Source of the DNA: Paraburkholderia ginsengiterrae
Lineage (GTDB): Bacteria; Pseudomonadota; Gammaproteobacteria; Burkholderiales; Burkholderiaceae
Assembly: GCF_001645125.1 (NCBI RefSeq)
Contig: NZ_LXKA01000360.1
Coordinates: forward strand, 186,001 to 250,000
Direction of reading: 5' to 3'
DNA: 64,000 nt
Shown here: positions 9,354-18,083 of the stretch, in pieces
Layout of the letters: each line of letters starts with the position of its first letter
Position numbering within the stretch: position 1 is the stretch's first letter
The notes under the pieces: generated by a model
Seen by the model: the letters and a program-made list of their open reading frames with translations, nothing else
Told to the model about the DNA's origin: nothing
The model's database searches: none
Program-made: the position numbers and the translations under genes

Positions 9354-9985
9354 ATTCCGCTCTCGTCAAACCCGTGCTGCTGACGATCTGCGGGATCGCC
9401 GCCGCCAGCATCGGCTATCGCGCGCAGATCGCTGCGCCCCAGACGCCAATGGCGTTAGCCGCGCTCCACGGCCAGCGGCTCGACGACTGGCGCGCGCAGC
9501 CGGCGTCCATGCGTTTGCGGCCCGCATCATCAACTGCGCCCACGGCCACTCATGCGGCGGCGCCGGCGCCCGGTTCCGCACCGCACACGAGCGCTGCCCA
9601 CGCAACACCGGCAAGCGCGCCGACGCCGCACGCCAGGCTGGTTTCCCTACGCGCGCCGCTGTCCGTCGAGTCGAACAACAATCCGTTCGCCGCCTCCTCA
9701 TGGCTTCCGCCACCGCCGCCGGTCGAGGTGCCGGTCGTGCCCGAGGTACGCGCGCCAGCACCCACGGCGCCGCCAGTGCCGTTCACTTACCTGGGTGAGC
9801 TGGACGCGAAAGCGGCGAAGCCGCAGATTTTTCTCAGCAACGGCGACCAGTTGCTGGTCGTTTCACCGGGGGATGTCGTCGACAACCAATACCGAATCGA
9901 GTCGGTGTCGGAGTCCGACGTGGTGCTGACCTATCTGCCGCTTAACCAGACTCAGGCTGTATCCATTCCAAGAGAGGCAAAGTAA
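9350..9985 (+). CDS. PilP/GspC-like periplasmic linker protein
   Basis: 211 residues. N-terminal hydrophobic anchor (about 5-22), a long Ala/Pro/Thr-rich flexible linker (about 50-140), then a small beta domain at about 143-208 (FTYLGELDAKAAKPQIFLSN, GDVVDNQYRIESVSESDVVL) resembling the HR domain of GspC and PilP that contacts the secretin N0 domain. It directly precedes the secretin and starts in an ATGA overlap. Role inferred from domain shape and position. Confidence 0.85.
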   Translation: MNSALVKPVLLTICGIAAASIGYRAQIAAPQTPMALAALHGQRLDDWRAQPASMRLRPASSTAPTATHAAAPAPGSAPHTSAAHATPASAPTPHARLVSLRAPLSVESNNNPFAASSWLPPPPPVEVPVVPEVRAPAPTAPPVPFTYLGELDAKAAKPQIFLSNGDQLLVVSPGDVVDNQYRIESVSESDVVLTYLPLNQTQAVSIPREAK

Positions 9986-10105
9986 ATGACAACCTCACGC
10001 AACGGGGATGCGAGCCGCAAAGGGGACAGCGGCCCATCGATCCATCTCTCGCCCCCGGTGCCGTGCTGTACGCCGCGCCTCGCCGGCTGGGAGGGCTCTG
10101 CGGGT

Positions 10106-12262
10106 ATGACGCGACGCGCGCTTGCGCTCGCCGTCTCCATGCTTGCCCTCAGCAGTTGCATGCATATTCCGACCCGGCAGGAGGCCCCGACCGACGCCGA
10201 GTTGAAACTCAACTATCTGAACGACCGCAACGCCCAGGTCAACGCGCTGCTCGACCAGGCCGACGAGTTCCGCAAGAGCTACCAGTTCGACGCGGCAATC
10301 CAGAAGCTCTATGCGGCCAGCCAGATCGATCCGACCAGCGAACGCGGCCGCAAGATCGGCGCACTGATCGACCAGGACCGGCGGGACCTCACCACGCTGC
10401 AGGAAGCCGACCGCATGATGCAGCGCGGCTCGTATGGACCGGCGGCCGACCGCGTGCACCGCGTGCTGCTGACGAATCCGACCAGCACGCTGGCGTTGCA
10501 GTTGCAAAAGGAAATCGACGACAAGATTCACGAGCAGCGCATGAACAAGGAAGAGCAGCTCGCCGAATCGTCGATCATGCGCACGCCGGTCTCGCTGCAG
10601 TTTCGCGACGCCAACGTACGCATGGTGTTCGAAGCGTTGTCGCGCACCTCGGGATTGAACGTTATTTTCGACCGTGACGTTCGTGCGGACCTGAAGACGA
10701 CCATCTTCGTGACGAACGCCTCGCTGAAGGACACGGTCGACATGATCCTGATGCAGAACCAGCTCGACAAGAAGCAGCTCAACGCGAACACGCTGTTCAT
10801 CTACCCGGCAACGCCCGCCAAGCAGCTCGAGTATCAGGAATTGAAGGTACGGACCTTCCAGTTGTCGAACGTCGAAGCCAAGCAGATCCAGTCACTGCTC
10901 AAGAGCCTCCTGAAAATCAAGGAGGTGGTGATCGACGAGCGCGCGAATACCGTGACGATCCGCGGCACCCCGGACACCATCAAGGTGGCGCAGGAGATGA
11001 TTGCCGCCCAGGACCTGCCGGAGCCCGAGGTGATGCTCGAAGTCGAGGTGCTGGAAGTCTCGCACGAGCGCCTGTCCGATCTCGGGATCGAATGGCCGAA
11101 CTCGTTCACGATGTCCACCCCGTCCACTGCGGACACATGGGGCGCGTTGCACCATCTTCCGCTCAACGCGTTCAATGTCAGCGGCCTGTCCGCGACGGCG
11201 AACTTCAAGCTCACCGATACCGACGCGAATCTGCTGGCGAGCCCGCGCATCCGCACACGCAATAAGGAGAAGGCCCGCATCCTGATCGGCGACAAGCTGC
11301 CGGTGATTTCGAGTTCCAGCACACCCAGCACGAGCGGTCCGTCGTACACACAGATGATTCAGTACATCGACGTCGGCATCAAACTCGAAGTGGAACCGCA
11401 GGTCTATCGGGATGGCGATGTCGGCATGAAACTGAATCTCGAAGTGAGCAACATCACCAAGACGATCCAGAGCGGCAATTCGCAGACCGGCCTGAGCTCG
11501 CTGGCCTATCAGATAGGAACGCGCAGTGCCTCGACAAGCCTGCGCCTGAAGGACGGCGAGAGCCAGATTCTCGGCGGCCTGATCTCGGACGAGGACCGCC
11601 GCTCGGCGGACAAGGTGCCGGGTCTCGGACAATTGCCCGTGCTTGGGCGCCTGTTCTCGGATCACAACGGCGACCATACGAAGACCGAGATCGTGTTGCA
11701 GATCACGCCGCAAATCGTACGGCCGCAACTCTCCGCGGATGTGGACACGCAGGAAGTCTGGTCCGGCACCGACGTCAACGTGCACGCCGACCAGCTTCGG
11801 CTCGATCCCGTCATGGCCGCCGCCGCGGTGCCAGGCGCACCGGCCGCGAAGCCGCTGCCGGGCAGCGTAGGTGGGGGCACGACGAGCGCCAGGGCCGCAC
11901 AGTCGGGCGCGGGGGCAAGCAGTTCAACCCCGGGGCCCGCGACCGGATCGTTTGGGCAACTGCCTCCGCCGCAGCGCACGACGCCGCCGCCCTTGCCCTA
12001 CGGGGGTCGCTTTGCGCCGACGCCGACCGCGCCACCGCCAACGCCGGCACCGGCCGCGCCAACTCCCAATGCGCAGCAAGCAGCGGAGCAAAGCGCGGGC
12101 GACGCGGAGCAGGGCGGTGGGGCAAATGCGGCAGCCGCGGCACCGCCGCCCGCGCCCCCACCGGCACCCGCAGCGCCGCCGTCCCCGCCGCCGATTCTGC
12201 AGATGCCGCCGGGTGACATGCCGAGCGATAACCCGCTTCGCTCGATTCAGAACGGGTACTGA
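10106..12262 (+). CDS. gspD: Outer-membrane secretin GspD (lipoprotein)
   Basis: Outer-membrane secretin, the exit channel of the system, 718 residues. The lipobox LSSC puts the lipidated Cys at residue 18, which favours the ATG at 10106 over an in-frame ATG at 9986 that would bury the signal behind 40 polar residues (9986 directly follows the previous stop and is the alternative). A helical/TPR-like region lies at about 40-150, an STN/N0-like domain at about 160-215, an N1 repeat, and the secretin beta-barrel at about 305-545 with the family end motif VPGLGQLPVLGRLF. An Ala/Pro-rich tail (about 565-718) is unusual. Being a lipoprotein may reduce the need for a pilotin. Confidence 0.92.
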   Translation: MTRRALALAVSMLALSSCMHIPTRQEAPTDAELKLNYLNDRNAQVNALLDQADEFRKSYQFDAAIQKLYAASQIDPTSERGRKIGALIDQDRRDLTTLQEADRMMQRGSYGPAADRVHRVLLTNPTSTLALQLQKEIDDKIHEQRMNKEEQLAESSIMRTPVSLQFRDANVRMVFEALSRTSGLNVIFDRDVRADLKTTIFVTNASLKDTVDMILMQNQLDKKQLNANTLFIYPATPAKQLEYQELKVRTFQLSNVEAKQIQSLLKSLLKIKEVVIDERANTVTIRGTPDTIKVAQEMIAAQDLPEPEVMLEVEVLEVSHERLSDLGIEWPNSFTMSTPSTADTWGALHHLPLNAFNVSGLSATANFKLTDTDANLLASPRIRTRNKEKARILIGDKLPVISSSSTPSTSGPSYTQMIQYIDVGIKLEVEPQVYRDGDVGMKLNLEVSNITKTIQSGNSQTGLSSLAYQIGTRSASTSLRLKDGESQILGGLISDEDRRSADKVPGLGQLPVLGRLFSDHNGDHTKTEIVLQITPQIVRPQLSADVDTQEVWSGTDVNVHADQLRLDPVMAAAAVPGAPAAKPLPGSVGGGTTSARAAQSGAGASSSTPGPATGSFGQLPPPQRTTPPPLPYGGRFAPTPTAPPPTPAPAAPTPNAQQAAEQSAGDAEQGGGANAAAAAPPPAPPPAPAAPPSPPPILQMPPGDMPSDNPLRSIQNGY

Positions 12263-12265
12263 GCC

Positions 12266-12811
12266 GTGGCCAAACCGGGGAACACTGTCCGCCTGCGTGG
12301 CGCAAGCCAGTTCGATCAGCGTGGCTTCACGCTGATCGAACTGGTGATCACGCTCGCGCTCGTGTCCATCCTCGCGCTTGCGGTCATGCCGTTCTCCGAA
12401 CTGATCGTGCAGCGCCAGAAGGAGCAGCAGTTGAGCAGCGCGCTGCGCGAAATCCGCACGGCGCTCGACGCCTACAAGGAATCGAGCGATATGGGTCTGA
12501 TCGACAAGGAGGCGGAGGCATCCGGCTATCCGCCGTCGCTGACCATACTCGTGACAGGCGTGCCTAATGCGAAAGATCCGCAAGGCAGCCTGCTGATGTT
12601 CCTTCGCCACGTGCCGCGCGATCCGTTCTTCATCGGCGACGCGGACACGCCGGCGGAAGACACGTGGAACGTGCGCGCCTATGGGATACCGCCGGACGGC
12701 ACCGATGCCGGCACGGCACTCGTCAATGACCGGACCGGCAAGGACGTGTTCGACGTATCGTCGAAATCCGAGCGGACCGGCATCAACGGCGTTCCGTACA
12801 AACAATGGTGA
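12266..12811 (+). CDS. Type II secretion minor pseudopilin
   Basis: Prepilin-like protein of 181 residues with cleavage expected at G20/F21 (DQRG then FTLIELVITL) and the required Glu at mature position 5. GTG start 3 bp after the secretin stop. The body has helix and loop features of GspG-type pseudopilins (EIRTALDAYKESSD, RHVPRDPFFI) but is longer than GspG. Followed after 9 bp by another pseudopilin. Exact class (GspH, I or G-like) not resolved. Confidence 0.88.
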   Translation: MAKPGNTVRLRGASQFDQRGFTLIELVITLALVSILALAVMPFSELIVQRQKEQQLSSALREIRTALDAYKESSDMGLIDKEAEASGYPPSLTILVTGVPNAKDPQGSLLMFLRHVPRDPFFIGDADTPAEDTWNVRAYGIPPDGTDAGTALVNDRTGKDVFDVSSKSERTGINGVPYKQW

Positions 12812-12820
12812 CGGTGCAAC

Positions 12821-13210
12821 ATGAAAACCGCTCGTACGCTCAGATCCCGTGGCTTTACGCTGATCGAACTGGTTGTGGTGATGGCGATCATCGGCCTGCT
12901 CCTGTCGATCGCCTTGCCTCGCTATATGCACAGCATTGAACGCGGCAAGGAGCAGGTACGGCAGCAGAACGTCGCGGTGATGCGCGATGCGATCGACAAA
13001 TATTATGGCGACAACGGCCAGTATCCGGACACGCTCGATGAACTGGTGGCGAAGCATTATCTGCGCTCGGTACCGGTCGACCCGGTGAACGGCGACGACA
13101 AATGGGCCGTGATCGCCTCGCCCGACGACTCCAAGACCGGCGTCTACGACGTCGCGCCCGCGAGCAGTCCGCAAGGGCGGGTGGCGGATGCGGAAGGGGC
13201 GGTCAAGTGA
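12821..13210 (+). CDS. GspG-like pseudopilin
   Basis: 129-residue pseudopilin with a short 11-residue leader, cleavage at G11/F12 (LRSRG then FTLIELVVVMAIIG) and Glu at mature position 5 (E16). The C-terminal region follows the GspG pattern (DAIDKYYGDNGQYPDTLDEL, VPVDPVNGDDKW). It is a second GspG-type subunit in the same operon as the gene at 3780. The following gene starts inside its stop (GTGA overlap at 13207), implying translational coupling. Confidence 0.9.
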   Translation: MKTARTLRSRGFTLIELVVVMAIIGLLLSIALPRYMHSIERGKEQVRQQNVAVMRDAIDKYYGDNGQYPDTLDELVAKHYLRSVPVDPVNGDDKWAVIASPDDSKTGVYDVAPASSPQGRVADAEGAVK

Positions 13211-13839
13211 GTCTCCGCGCGTGCCGGGCGGGGGGCTGCGTACGCCGCGTACGGGCTGCAAGGCAGAGAATCGCGCCATGCCCTGCGCGGCAGCGCGGGC
13301 TCGTGATGCTGGCGCTTCTGATTGCGCTGATGCTCATGTCGATCGCGCTGGCGGGCGCGCTCGACGTCTGGTCGCTGGAGCGGCGTCGCGAGCAGGAGAA
13401 GCAGCTGCTGTTCGTCGGCGATCAATACCGGCAAGCGATCGCGCGCTATTACCGCGTCGGCCGCGCGTACCCGACGTCGGTCGACGATCTGATGAACGAC
13501 ACGCGCTTTGCGGTGCCGATGCATCATCTGCGGCAGGCCTATCCGGATCCGGTCACCGGCAAGACCGATTGGCAGTTCCTGCTGCAGGGCGATCGCATTT
13601 TTGGTGTCTATAGCAGCTCGGGCGCGCAGACGATCAAGCGCACGGGATTTCCGCTGCGTTACGTGGAGTTCGAGAAGGAAGAGACTTACGGCGGGTGGCG
13701 ATTCGTGTATCTGGCGCCAGGGCTGCGCAACACGCCCGCCAGCGTGACAAACGACGCGACTTCGGCACCCCGGTTGCCGGTGCTGAACCTTAACCCTCAG
13801 AATGACGTGGGCGGTTTTTCGATGGGACGGCTTCGATAA
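13207..13839 (+). CDS. Pseudopilin-like protein lacking Glu+5
   Basis: 210 residues. GTG start at 13207 overlaps the previous stop. An Arg/Cys-rich leader of 31 residues ends in a prepilin-type site, PARQRG then LVMLALLIALMLMS. Mature position 5 is Ala rather than Glu, as in GspK and other tip pseudopilins that lack Glu5. The rest resembles GspG-family subunits (DQYRQAIARYYRVGRAYPTS, HLRQAYPDPVTG), not the large GspK domain. Last gene of the operon. A tip or initiator role is inference. Confidence 0.85.
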   Translation: MSLRACRAGGCVRRVRAARQRIAPCPARQRGLVMLALLIALMLMSIALAGALDVWSLERRREQEKQLLFVGDQYRQAIARYYRVGRAYPTSVDDLMNDTRFAVPMHHLRQAYPDPVTGKTDWQFLLQGDRIFGVYSSSGAQTIKRTGFPLRYVEFEKEETYGGWRFVYLAPGLRNTPASVTNDATSAPRLPVLNLNPQNDVGGFSMGRLR

Positions 13840-14262
13840 TGTGCCGGCGGTGTGCGCTACTTCGCGGGAGAACTTACCGCAAATGCGGAGGCGGTAAATT
13901 CGGTTCGGGCCGGCCGCGGCCCTAAGCACGCCGCATCCCTTGCGTGTCAGCGTCACGCGTTCCGGGACTGCCTGTTCGGCATCGCGGCGATCGCCGGGCA
14001 CAAACATTGCGGACAGGCACAGCGCTTGCTGACGACTGTGACAATTTGATGGACCTGCGTGCGCAAGCACACATATTAACGAAACGCGAAGTGCCTTAAT
14101 GGCTCGGGTTGGAGGCGCTCCAGTTCTGTCCGTTCATCTGACCATCTGACGGGCAGACGCATGGCGTTCAATGCACGCTCCGCTACAACTGGCCGTCACC
14201 GCCGCGTGGGAGGCGATTCGTCAATCAACGTGCCCCGCCAAAGCCAAATACAAATCCAGACT
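13840..14262. other. Intergenic region, no gene seen
   Basis: Between the end of the secretion operon and the PAP2 phosphatase. I see no convincing ORF, hairpin terminator or RNA gene. An in-frame extension of the phosphatase upstream of 14263 (to 14161) has no ribosome-binding site. Confidence 0.5.
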
Positions 14263-14967
14263 ATGAACAGCTTCGACACGACACTCCTGACCATCGCGAC
14301 ACAAGGTGCAATGCGCTCGGAGACGCTCAGCCACGCAGTCAGGCTCGTCGCGGACTTCTACCTGTTCAAGGGTGTTCTGCCACTCGCCATGCTGTGCGCC
14401 ATCTGGTTCGACACGAGCGAGCGCAGGCAGTGGCAACGGGAAATGGTGGTTGCCACGATCCTGAGCGGTGTGCTGGCCCTTTTCGTTGGCCGGATTCTCG
14501 CTTCCTGGTTGCCCTTCCGCGAGAGGCCGCTCTACGATCCCACGCTGCACCTGACATTTCCGATCGCGCCCACGCCGGAAGCGGTTCTTCGAACCTGGAG
14601 TTCCTTTCCCAGCGACCATGCCATGATATGGGCCGCCGTCGCGATGGGCATCTTTCTCGTCTCCCGATGGATGGGCGTGCTCGCGCTGCTGCAATGCATC
14701 GTTCTTATCTGTTTTCCGCGCGTTTATCTGGGCTTGCACTACCCGAGCGACGTTCTGGCAGGCCTGATCCTCGGCGTTTGCGTGACCTGCGTTGTCACGC
14801 GCAGACCGGTCATGGAGCTATTTGCGCCGGCCATCGTGCGGCTGATCGACAGGTATCCGAGAGTGTCGTATGCCGGCCTGTTCGTTGTTCTGTTCGAACT
14901 CGCGACCATGTTCGATGAACCACGCATCCTCGCGCAATCTATCGTTCGGCATGTTATCCACGGCTAA
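14263..14967 (+). CDS. PAP2-family phosphatase, undecaprenyl-diphosphatase (BcrC) type
   Basis: Integral membrane acid phosphatase of 234 residues, about five hydrophobic segments. The three PAP2 motifs are visible: LPFRERP (motif 1), SFPSDHA (motif 2, with the PSDH form typical of BcrC/YwoA rather than PSGH) and RVYLGLHYPSDVLAG (motif 3 with H and D). The family dephosphorylates undecaprenyl pyrophosphate or related lipid phosphates at the membrane. The start is uncertain: ATG 14263 gives a normal-length protein, but neither it nor upstream GTG 14230 or ATG 14161 has a strong Shine-Dalgarno. Confidence 0.9.
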   Translation: MNSFDTTLLTIATQGAMRSETLSHAVRLVADFYLFKGVLPLAMLCAIWFDTSERRQWQREMVVATILSGVLALFVGRILASWLPFRERPLYDPTLHLTFPIAPTPEAVLRTWSSFPSDHAMIWAAVAMGIFLVSRWMGVLALLQCIVLICFPRVYLGLHYPSDVLAGLILGVCVTCVVTRRPVMELFAPAIVRLIDRYPRVSYAGLFVVLFELATMFDEPRILAQSIVRHVIHG

Positions 14968-15400
14968 GGTCCGTCGATGCTCCGCCAGCGCTTTAATGCA
15001 CCCGTGCTTTGAGAACTACGCCGAGTCGGTTTTTATCACCTTTTTACTTGGCGCCGGGATTGGGATCGCTACAATAGCCGCAACCTCAAACCGGGAACGG
15101 GTGTCATGAATAACCGATGTCGTCGACCGTCGAATAACCTCACTGCCTGACCGGCAGGACGTCCGCGTGCCCATTCTCCCAGCCGCCGTCTTGCCAGCAG
15201 GCAGACGGTGCGCGCCGCAGTAACCTTCCGTGCATCTTGTTTAGCGCCACCTGAATGCCGGGTTCGCCCGCGTTCGGAGGGGCGTGCCTGCGCGGGCACA
15301 CAATTCATTCAGATTTTTTTGGCAAATCGGATTTGTATACTTAGCAATCCGTATTGTTATACGCATCAACGTCGCTCTATGCATTCCTTAGAGGTCCATC
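14968..15400. other. Intergenic region with AT-rich promoter-like stretch
   Basis: No ORF supported. The last 90 bases before the next gene are markedly AT-rich, with an extended -10-like TG-T-TATACG at 15355-15363 and two similar 10-mers, ATTTGTATAC (15331-15340) and ATTGTTATAC (15353-15362). This could be the promoter of the small gene at 15401. Nothing else recognised. Confidence 0.35.
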
Positions 15401-15772
15401 ATGTTTGAAATGAACAAGAACTATACACGCGAGTACATCCACACTGTCTGCGGCGGCAGCAAGCAGGCTTTTCTCCCAACGAAGAATGGCAAGGTCGTAG
15501 CGGCCTGCCTGCGGCCCGATCTCAACCCGCAAGCGCCTGACATCATCATCTGCAACGGCGGTGCGGCAGCGCGTGCCGCTGGAAAAGCGCTCGCAAGGCA
15601 GGGCGGGGCGATCCCTGTTTTCATCAAGCTCGAAACTGATTCGTTTCGCTACGTGGGTCATTTTTCCGTCAGCGAATCACTGACCGCGCCGCTTGACTGC
15701 GCGCCGTATGCGCAAAACAGCAGCTTCACCGTTGGGCAAGTTGCGCGCGTCATCAAGATGAACCGCTGCTAG
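15401..15772 (+). CDS. Hypothetical protein, small globular
   Basis: 123 residues, ATG with AGAGG upstream and a clear terminator downstream, so a monocistronic gene. No signal peptide or membrane segment. The core has an alternating beta pattern (KVVAACLRPDLNPQAPDIII, IPVFIKLETDSFRYVGHFSV) and the C-terminal half is Cys/Asn-containing (YAQNSSFTVGQVARVIKMNR). I do not recognise the family with confidence. Its isolated, independently regulated context gives no functional clue. Confidence 0.75.
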   Translation: MFEMNKNYTREYIHTVCGGSKQAFLPTKNGKVVAACLRPDLNPQAPDIIICNGGAAARAAGKALARQGGAIPVFIKLETDSFRYVGHFSVSESLTAPLDCAPYAQNSSFTVGQVARVIKMNRC

Positions 15773-15786
15773 CTTGCGCACGCCTG

Positions 15787-15820
15787 GTGGAGGGGTGGCC
15801 GGTCGCGCCTCTCCACTTTT
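15787..15820 (+). terminator. Rho-independent terminator
   Basis: GTGGAGGGG (15787-15795) pairs with CCTCTCCAC (15808-15816) with one G-U, 12-nt loop, then TTTT. It lies 15 bp after the stop of the 15401 gene. Confidence 0.75.
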
Positions 15821-15865
15821 AGAAATTTTTTATGCGGTTGCTGACAGAATCTAATGATCAAATAA

Positions 15866-16102
15866 GTGGGGCGCGTGATGCTTCGGTTGAGATTTCGTCA
15901 ATTCAAGGACGCGACAGAAGGTGTGGACGCAACGGGTGGGTACAGACGCATCATCGTTGCCCGTCAGAATCAGCGCCGCTGGTGTTTCAGGCTGGCTGTC
16001 ACCGCGAGCATGATCGCCTTGCTGGCAATGAGCCTGGGTTTTGCCAAGGTCGGGATCGCTGTCTATATCGCGGCCATCCTGCCATTCGCATTTTTCTCGT
16101 AG
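15866..16102 (+). CDS. Possible small membrane protein
   Basis: 78-codon reading frame from a GTG (alternatively ATG 15878). A basic N-terminus (RLRFRQFKDA, RRIIVARQNQRRW) is followed by two short hydrophobic segments (about 43-60 and 62-77, AIYIAAILPFAFF-like end). No good Shine-Dalgarno and no recognisable family. It lies after a terminator with nothing cotranscribed. Reported because of the basic-then-hydrophobic layout, at low confidence. Confidence 0.35.
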   Translation: MGRVMLRLRFRQFKDATEGVDATGGYRRIIVARQNQRRWCFRLAVTASMIALLAMSLGFAKVGIAVYIAAILPFAFFS

Positions 16103-16253
16103 GCGGTTGATGCAAGCGCTTTTAGGAACACGCCGAGGTGTATGGGATGCGAGAACCGCGCGAAGCGCAGAGATCGCTCATACGCCAAGGATGCGTTTTT
16201 ACGAGCGCTTGCGTCAGCGTTGCTAGCCCCACCTGCGCCGCGTCAACTCTCAT

Positions 16254-16442
16254 CGCGCACCTTCAAATACACTCTTCGAGCAATACAATGAGGCGGTGCT
16301 CAATGCTGTCCGGAATGTGACGCAAGCGGGTAGCGGGCTTGCGACGCGCGACGGCCAGACACCTGGCCAGGAAATCGCACTGACGAAGCCGCTCGACGGA
16401 GGCTGCCAGGCCGACCCGCCTGTTGAATTGCAACCGCGTTGA
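16254..16442 (+). pseudogene. Remnant of a NodT-type efflux outer-membrane protein
   Basis: An open frame without a start reads LFEQYNEAVLNAVRNVTQ from 16272 and ends KPLDGGCQADPPVELQPR before a TGA at 16440-16442. The first part resembles the YNxAVLxAVRDV helix of RND outer-membrane factors of the NodT family. The end resembles their GGGYQ-containing C-terminus. The roughly 50 residues normally between are replaced by a short unrelated stretch and the whole N-terminus is absent. A degraded fragment upstream of the phospholipase D gene. Confidence 0.5.
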
Positions 16443-16481
16443 ATCTTGCCGCCGCGCATTCCAGCCCAACGAGGAACTGAC

Positions 16482-18035
16482 ATGACCAAGCTTCGCAGTC
16501 TTATAGCAGCCTGTCTGGTGGTTCTACTCGCTGCCTGCGCCAGTCTGCCGTCACAGACTGGCAGGACGCCGAGCTATGCGCTTCAGAGTTCCGAAACGAC
16601 GCGCCTCGGCATGGTCTTCGCGCCTCAGGAGAAACAGCACCCGGACAGCAGCGCGTTTCATCTGCTGCCGGACGCCCAGGATGCCATTGTGGCTCGCGTC
16701 ATGCTCGCCGAAACGGCGGATCGCACGCTCGACCTGCAGTACTACATCTGGCACGACGATCTGACGGGACGCGAACTGGCGGCCGCGTTGCTCAGGGCAG
16801 CCGACCGTGGCGTGAGAGTGCGCGTGCTGCTCGACGATCTGGGGACCAACGCCGACGATCAGGTTCTGCTCGCGATCAGCTCACACCCTAACGTCGAAAT
16901 ACGGCTATTCAACCCGGTCGCGAGCCGCACCTTCAAAAAGCTGGCGTCCGCCGTCGAGTTTTCCCGGGTCAATCGCCGCATGCACAACAAGGCGATGATT
17001 GCGGATAACGAAGGCGCGATCCTGGGTGGACGGAACATCGGCGACGAATACTTCGGGGCGTCGAGTGAAGTGACGTTCGGGGACCTGGATGTACTCGTGC
17101 ATGGGCCGATTGTCCGGGACGTCTCCCATGCCTTCGACGAGTTCTGGAATGCCGATTCGGCCTATCCCATCGACAGTCTGATGGGGCATCGCGCAGACCC
17201 GGCCGCTCTCGCCGACTACCGCGCAAAACTGGACCAATACGTCGCATCGCAGCACAACTCACCCTACATTGTGCAGGCGCGGCAACGGCTGGCTCAGGCC
17301 ATGGCAGGGCCTCATGACGACTATTCCTGGGGCAAAGCCATCCTGCTCTACGACGATCCGTCCAAAGTCACACGCTCACCGAAAGACCGGCAGGGCCATC
17401 TCATGACCCAATTCTGGGCGCTGGATCTTGAACCCAAGCAGCAGATGCTGATCGTCTCGCCGTATTTCGTTCCCGGAAAACAGGGGGTGGCGTGGATACG
17501 CAAGCAGACTGACGGCGGCGTGCGCGTCACGGTGCTGACGAACTCGCTGGCGGCGACCGACGTCAGTGCCGTGCATGCGGGATATCAACGCTACCGGAAA
17601 GATCTGCTCGCCGCGGGCGTCCATCTCTACGAGCTCAAGCCGGTTGCAACAGAAGGGGCAACGGAGAAGCAACTCATCTTCGGTTCTTCAAAAGCATCGT
17701 TGCACGCGAAAACGTATGTATTCGACCGCCAAACCATTTTCATTGGTTCGATGAACTTTGATCCGCGCTCGAGCACCCTCAACACGGAAATCGGCGTGCT
17801 TTGCGAGAGTCCGGCAGCGGCCAGGCAGGTGGTCGACGGCGTCGAGCCGGAACTGGATCGGATCGCCTGGCGAGTCGAGCAACGCACGGATGCAAACGGC
17901 AGCACCCGGATCGTCTGGATAGAAACGGCCGCGGACGGAACGACGAAAGAACTCGATGCGGAACCCGGCGTATCGGGCATGCGGCTCACCACGATCTGGT
18001 TCTTGAGCCTGTTGCCGATCGAATCGCAGCTATGA
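16482..18035 (+). CDS. Phospholipase D-family lipoprotein (cardiolipin synthase C/ClsC-like)
   Basis: 517 residues. Lipoprotein signal with lipobox LLAAC near residue 20. Two HKD catalytic motifs: HNKAMIAD near residue 168 (followed by GGRNIGDEYF) and HAKTYVFD near residue 407 (followed by IGSMNFDPRS). This pair and spacing are those of the PLD superfamily members that transfer phosphatidyl groups, such as ClsC. ATG with GAGGAA upstream. Acts on phospholipid at the cell envelope. The exact acceptor (phosphatidylglycerol, phosphatidylethanolamine or other) cannot be told from sequence. Confidence 0.92.
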   Translation: MTKLRSLIAACLVVLLAACASLPSQTGRTPSYALQSSETTRLGMVFAPQEKQHPDSSAFHLLPDAQDAIVARVMLAETADRTLDLQYYIWHDDLTGRELAAALLRAADRGVRVRVLLDDLGTNADDQVLLAISSHPNVEIRLFNPVASRTFKKLASAVEFSRVNRRMHNKAMIADNEGAILGGRNIGDEYFGASSEVTFGDLDVLVHGPIVRDVSHAFDEFWNADSAYPIDSLMGHRADPAALADYRAKLDQYVASQHNSPYIVQARQRLAQAMAGPHDDYSWGKAILLYDDPSKVTRSPKDRQGHLMTQFWALDLEPKQQMLIVSPYFVPGKQGVAWIRKQTDGGVRVTVLTNSLAATDVSAVHAGYQRYRKDLLAAGVHLYELKPVATEGATEKQLIFGSSKASLHAKTYVFDRQTIFIGSMNFDPRSSTLNTEIGVLCESPAAARQVVDGVEPELDRIAWRVEQRTDANGSTRIVWIETAADGTTKELDAEPGVSGMRLTTIWFLSLLPIESQL

Positions 18036-18045
18036 GGGCGACGGC

Positions 18046-18066
18046 GTCCCGCTGGTTGCGGGACGA
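18046..18066. terminator. Hairpin between convergent genes
   Basis: CGTCCCGC (18046-18053) and GCGGGACG (18059-18066) form a perfect 8-bp stem with a 5-nt loop, between the convergent ends of the PLD gene and the metal-dependent hydrolase. No T-tract on either side, so it is a weak terminator candidate. Confidence 0.4.
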
Positions 18067-18083
18067 GCGCGGGCCATGCCGCC

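Noticed and set aside
9986-10105. 40-residue N-terminal extension of the secretin
   Set aside because: It would precede a clear lipoprotein signal peptide. Kept only as an alternative start.
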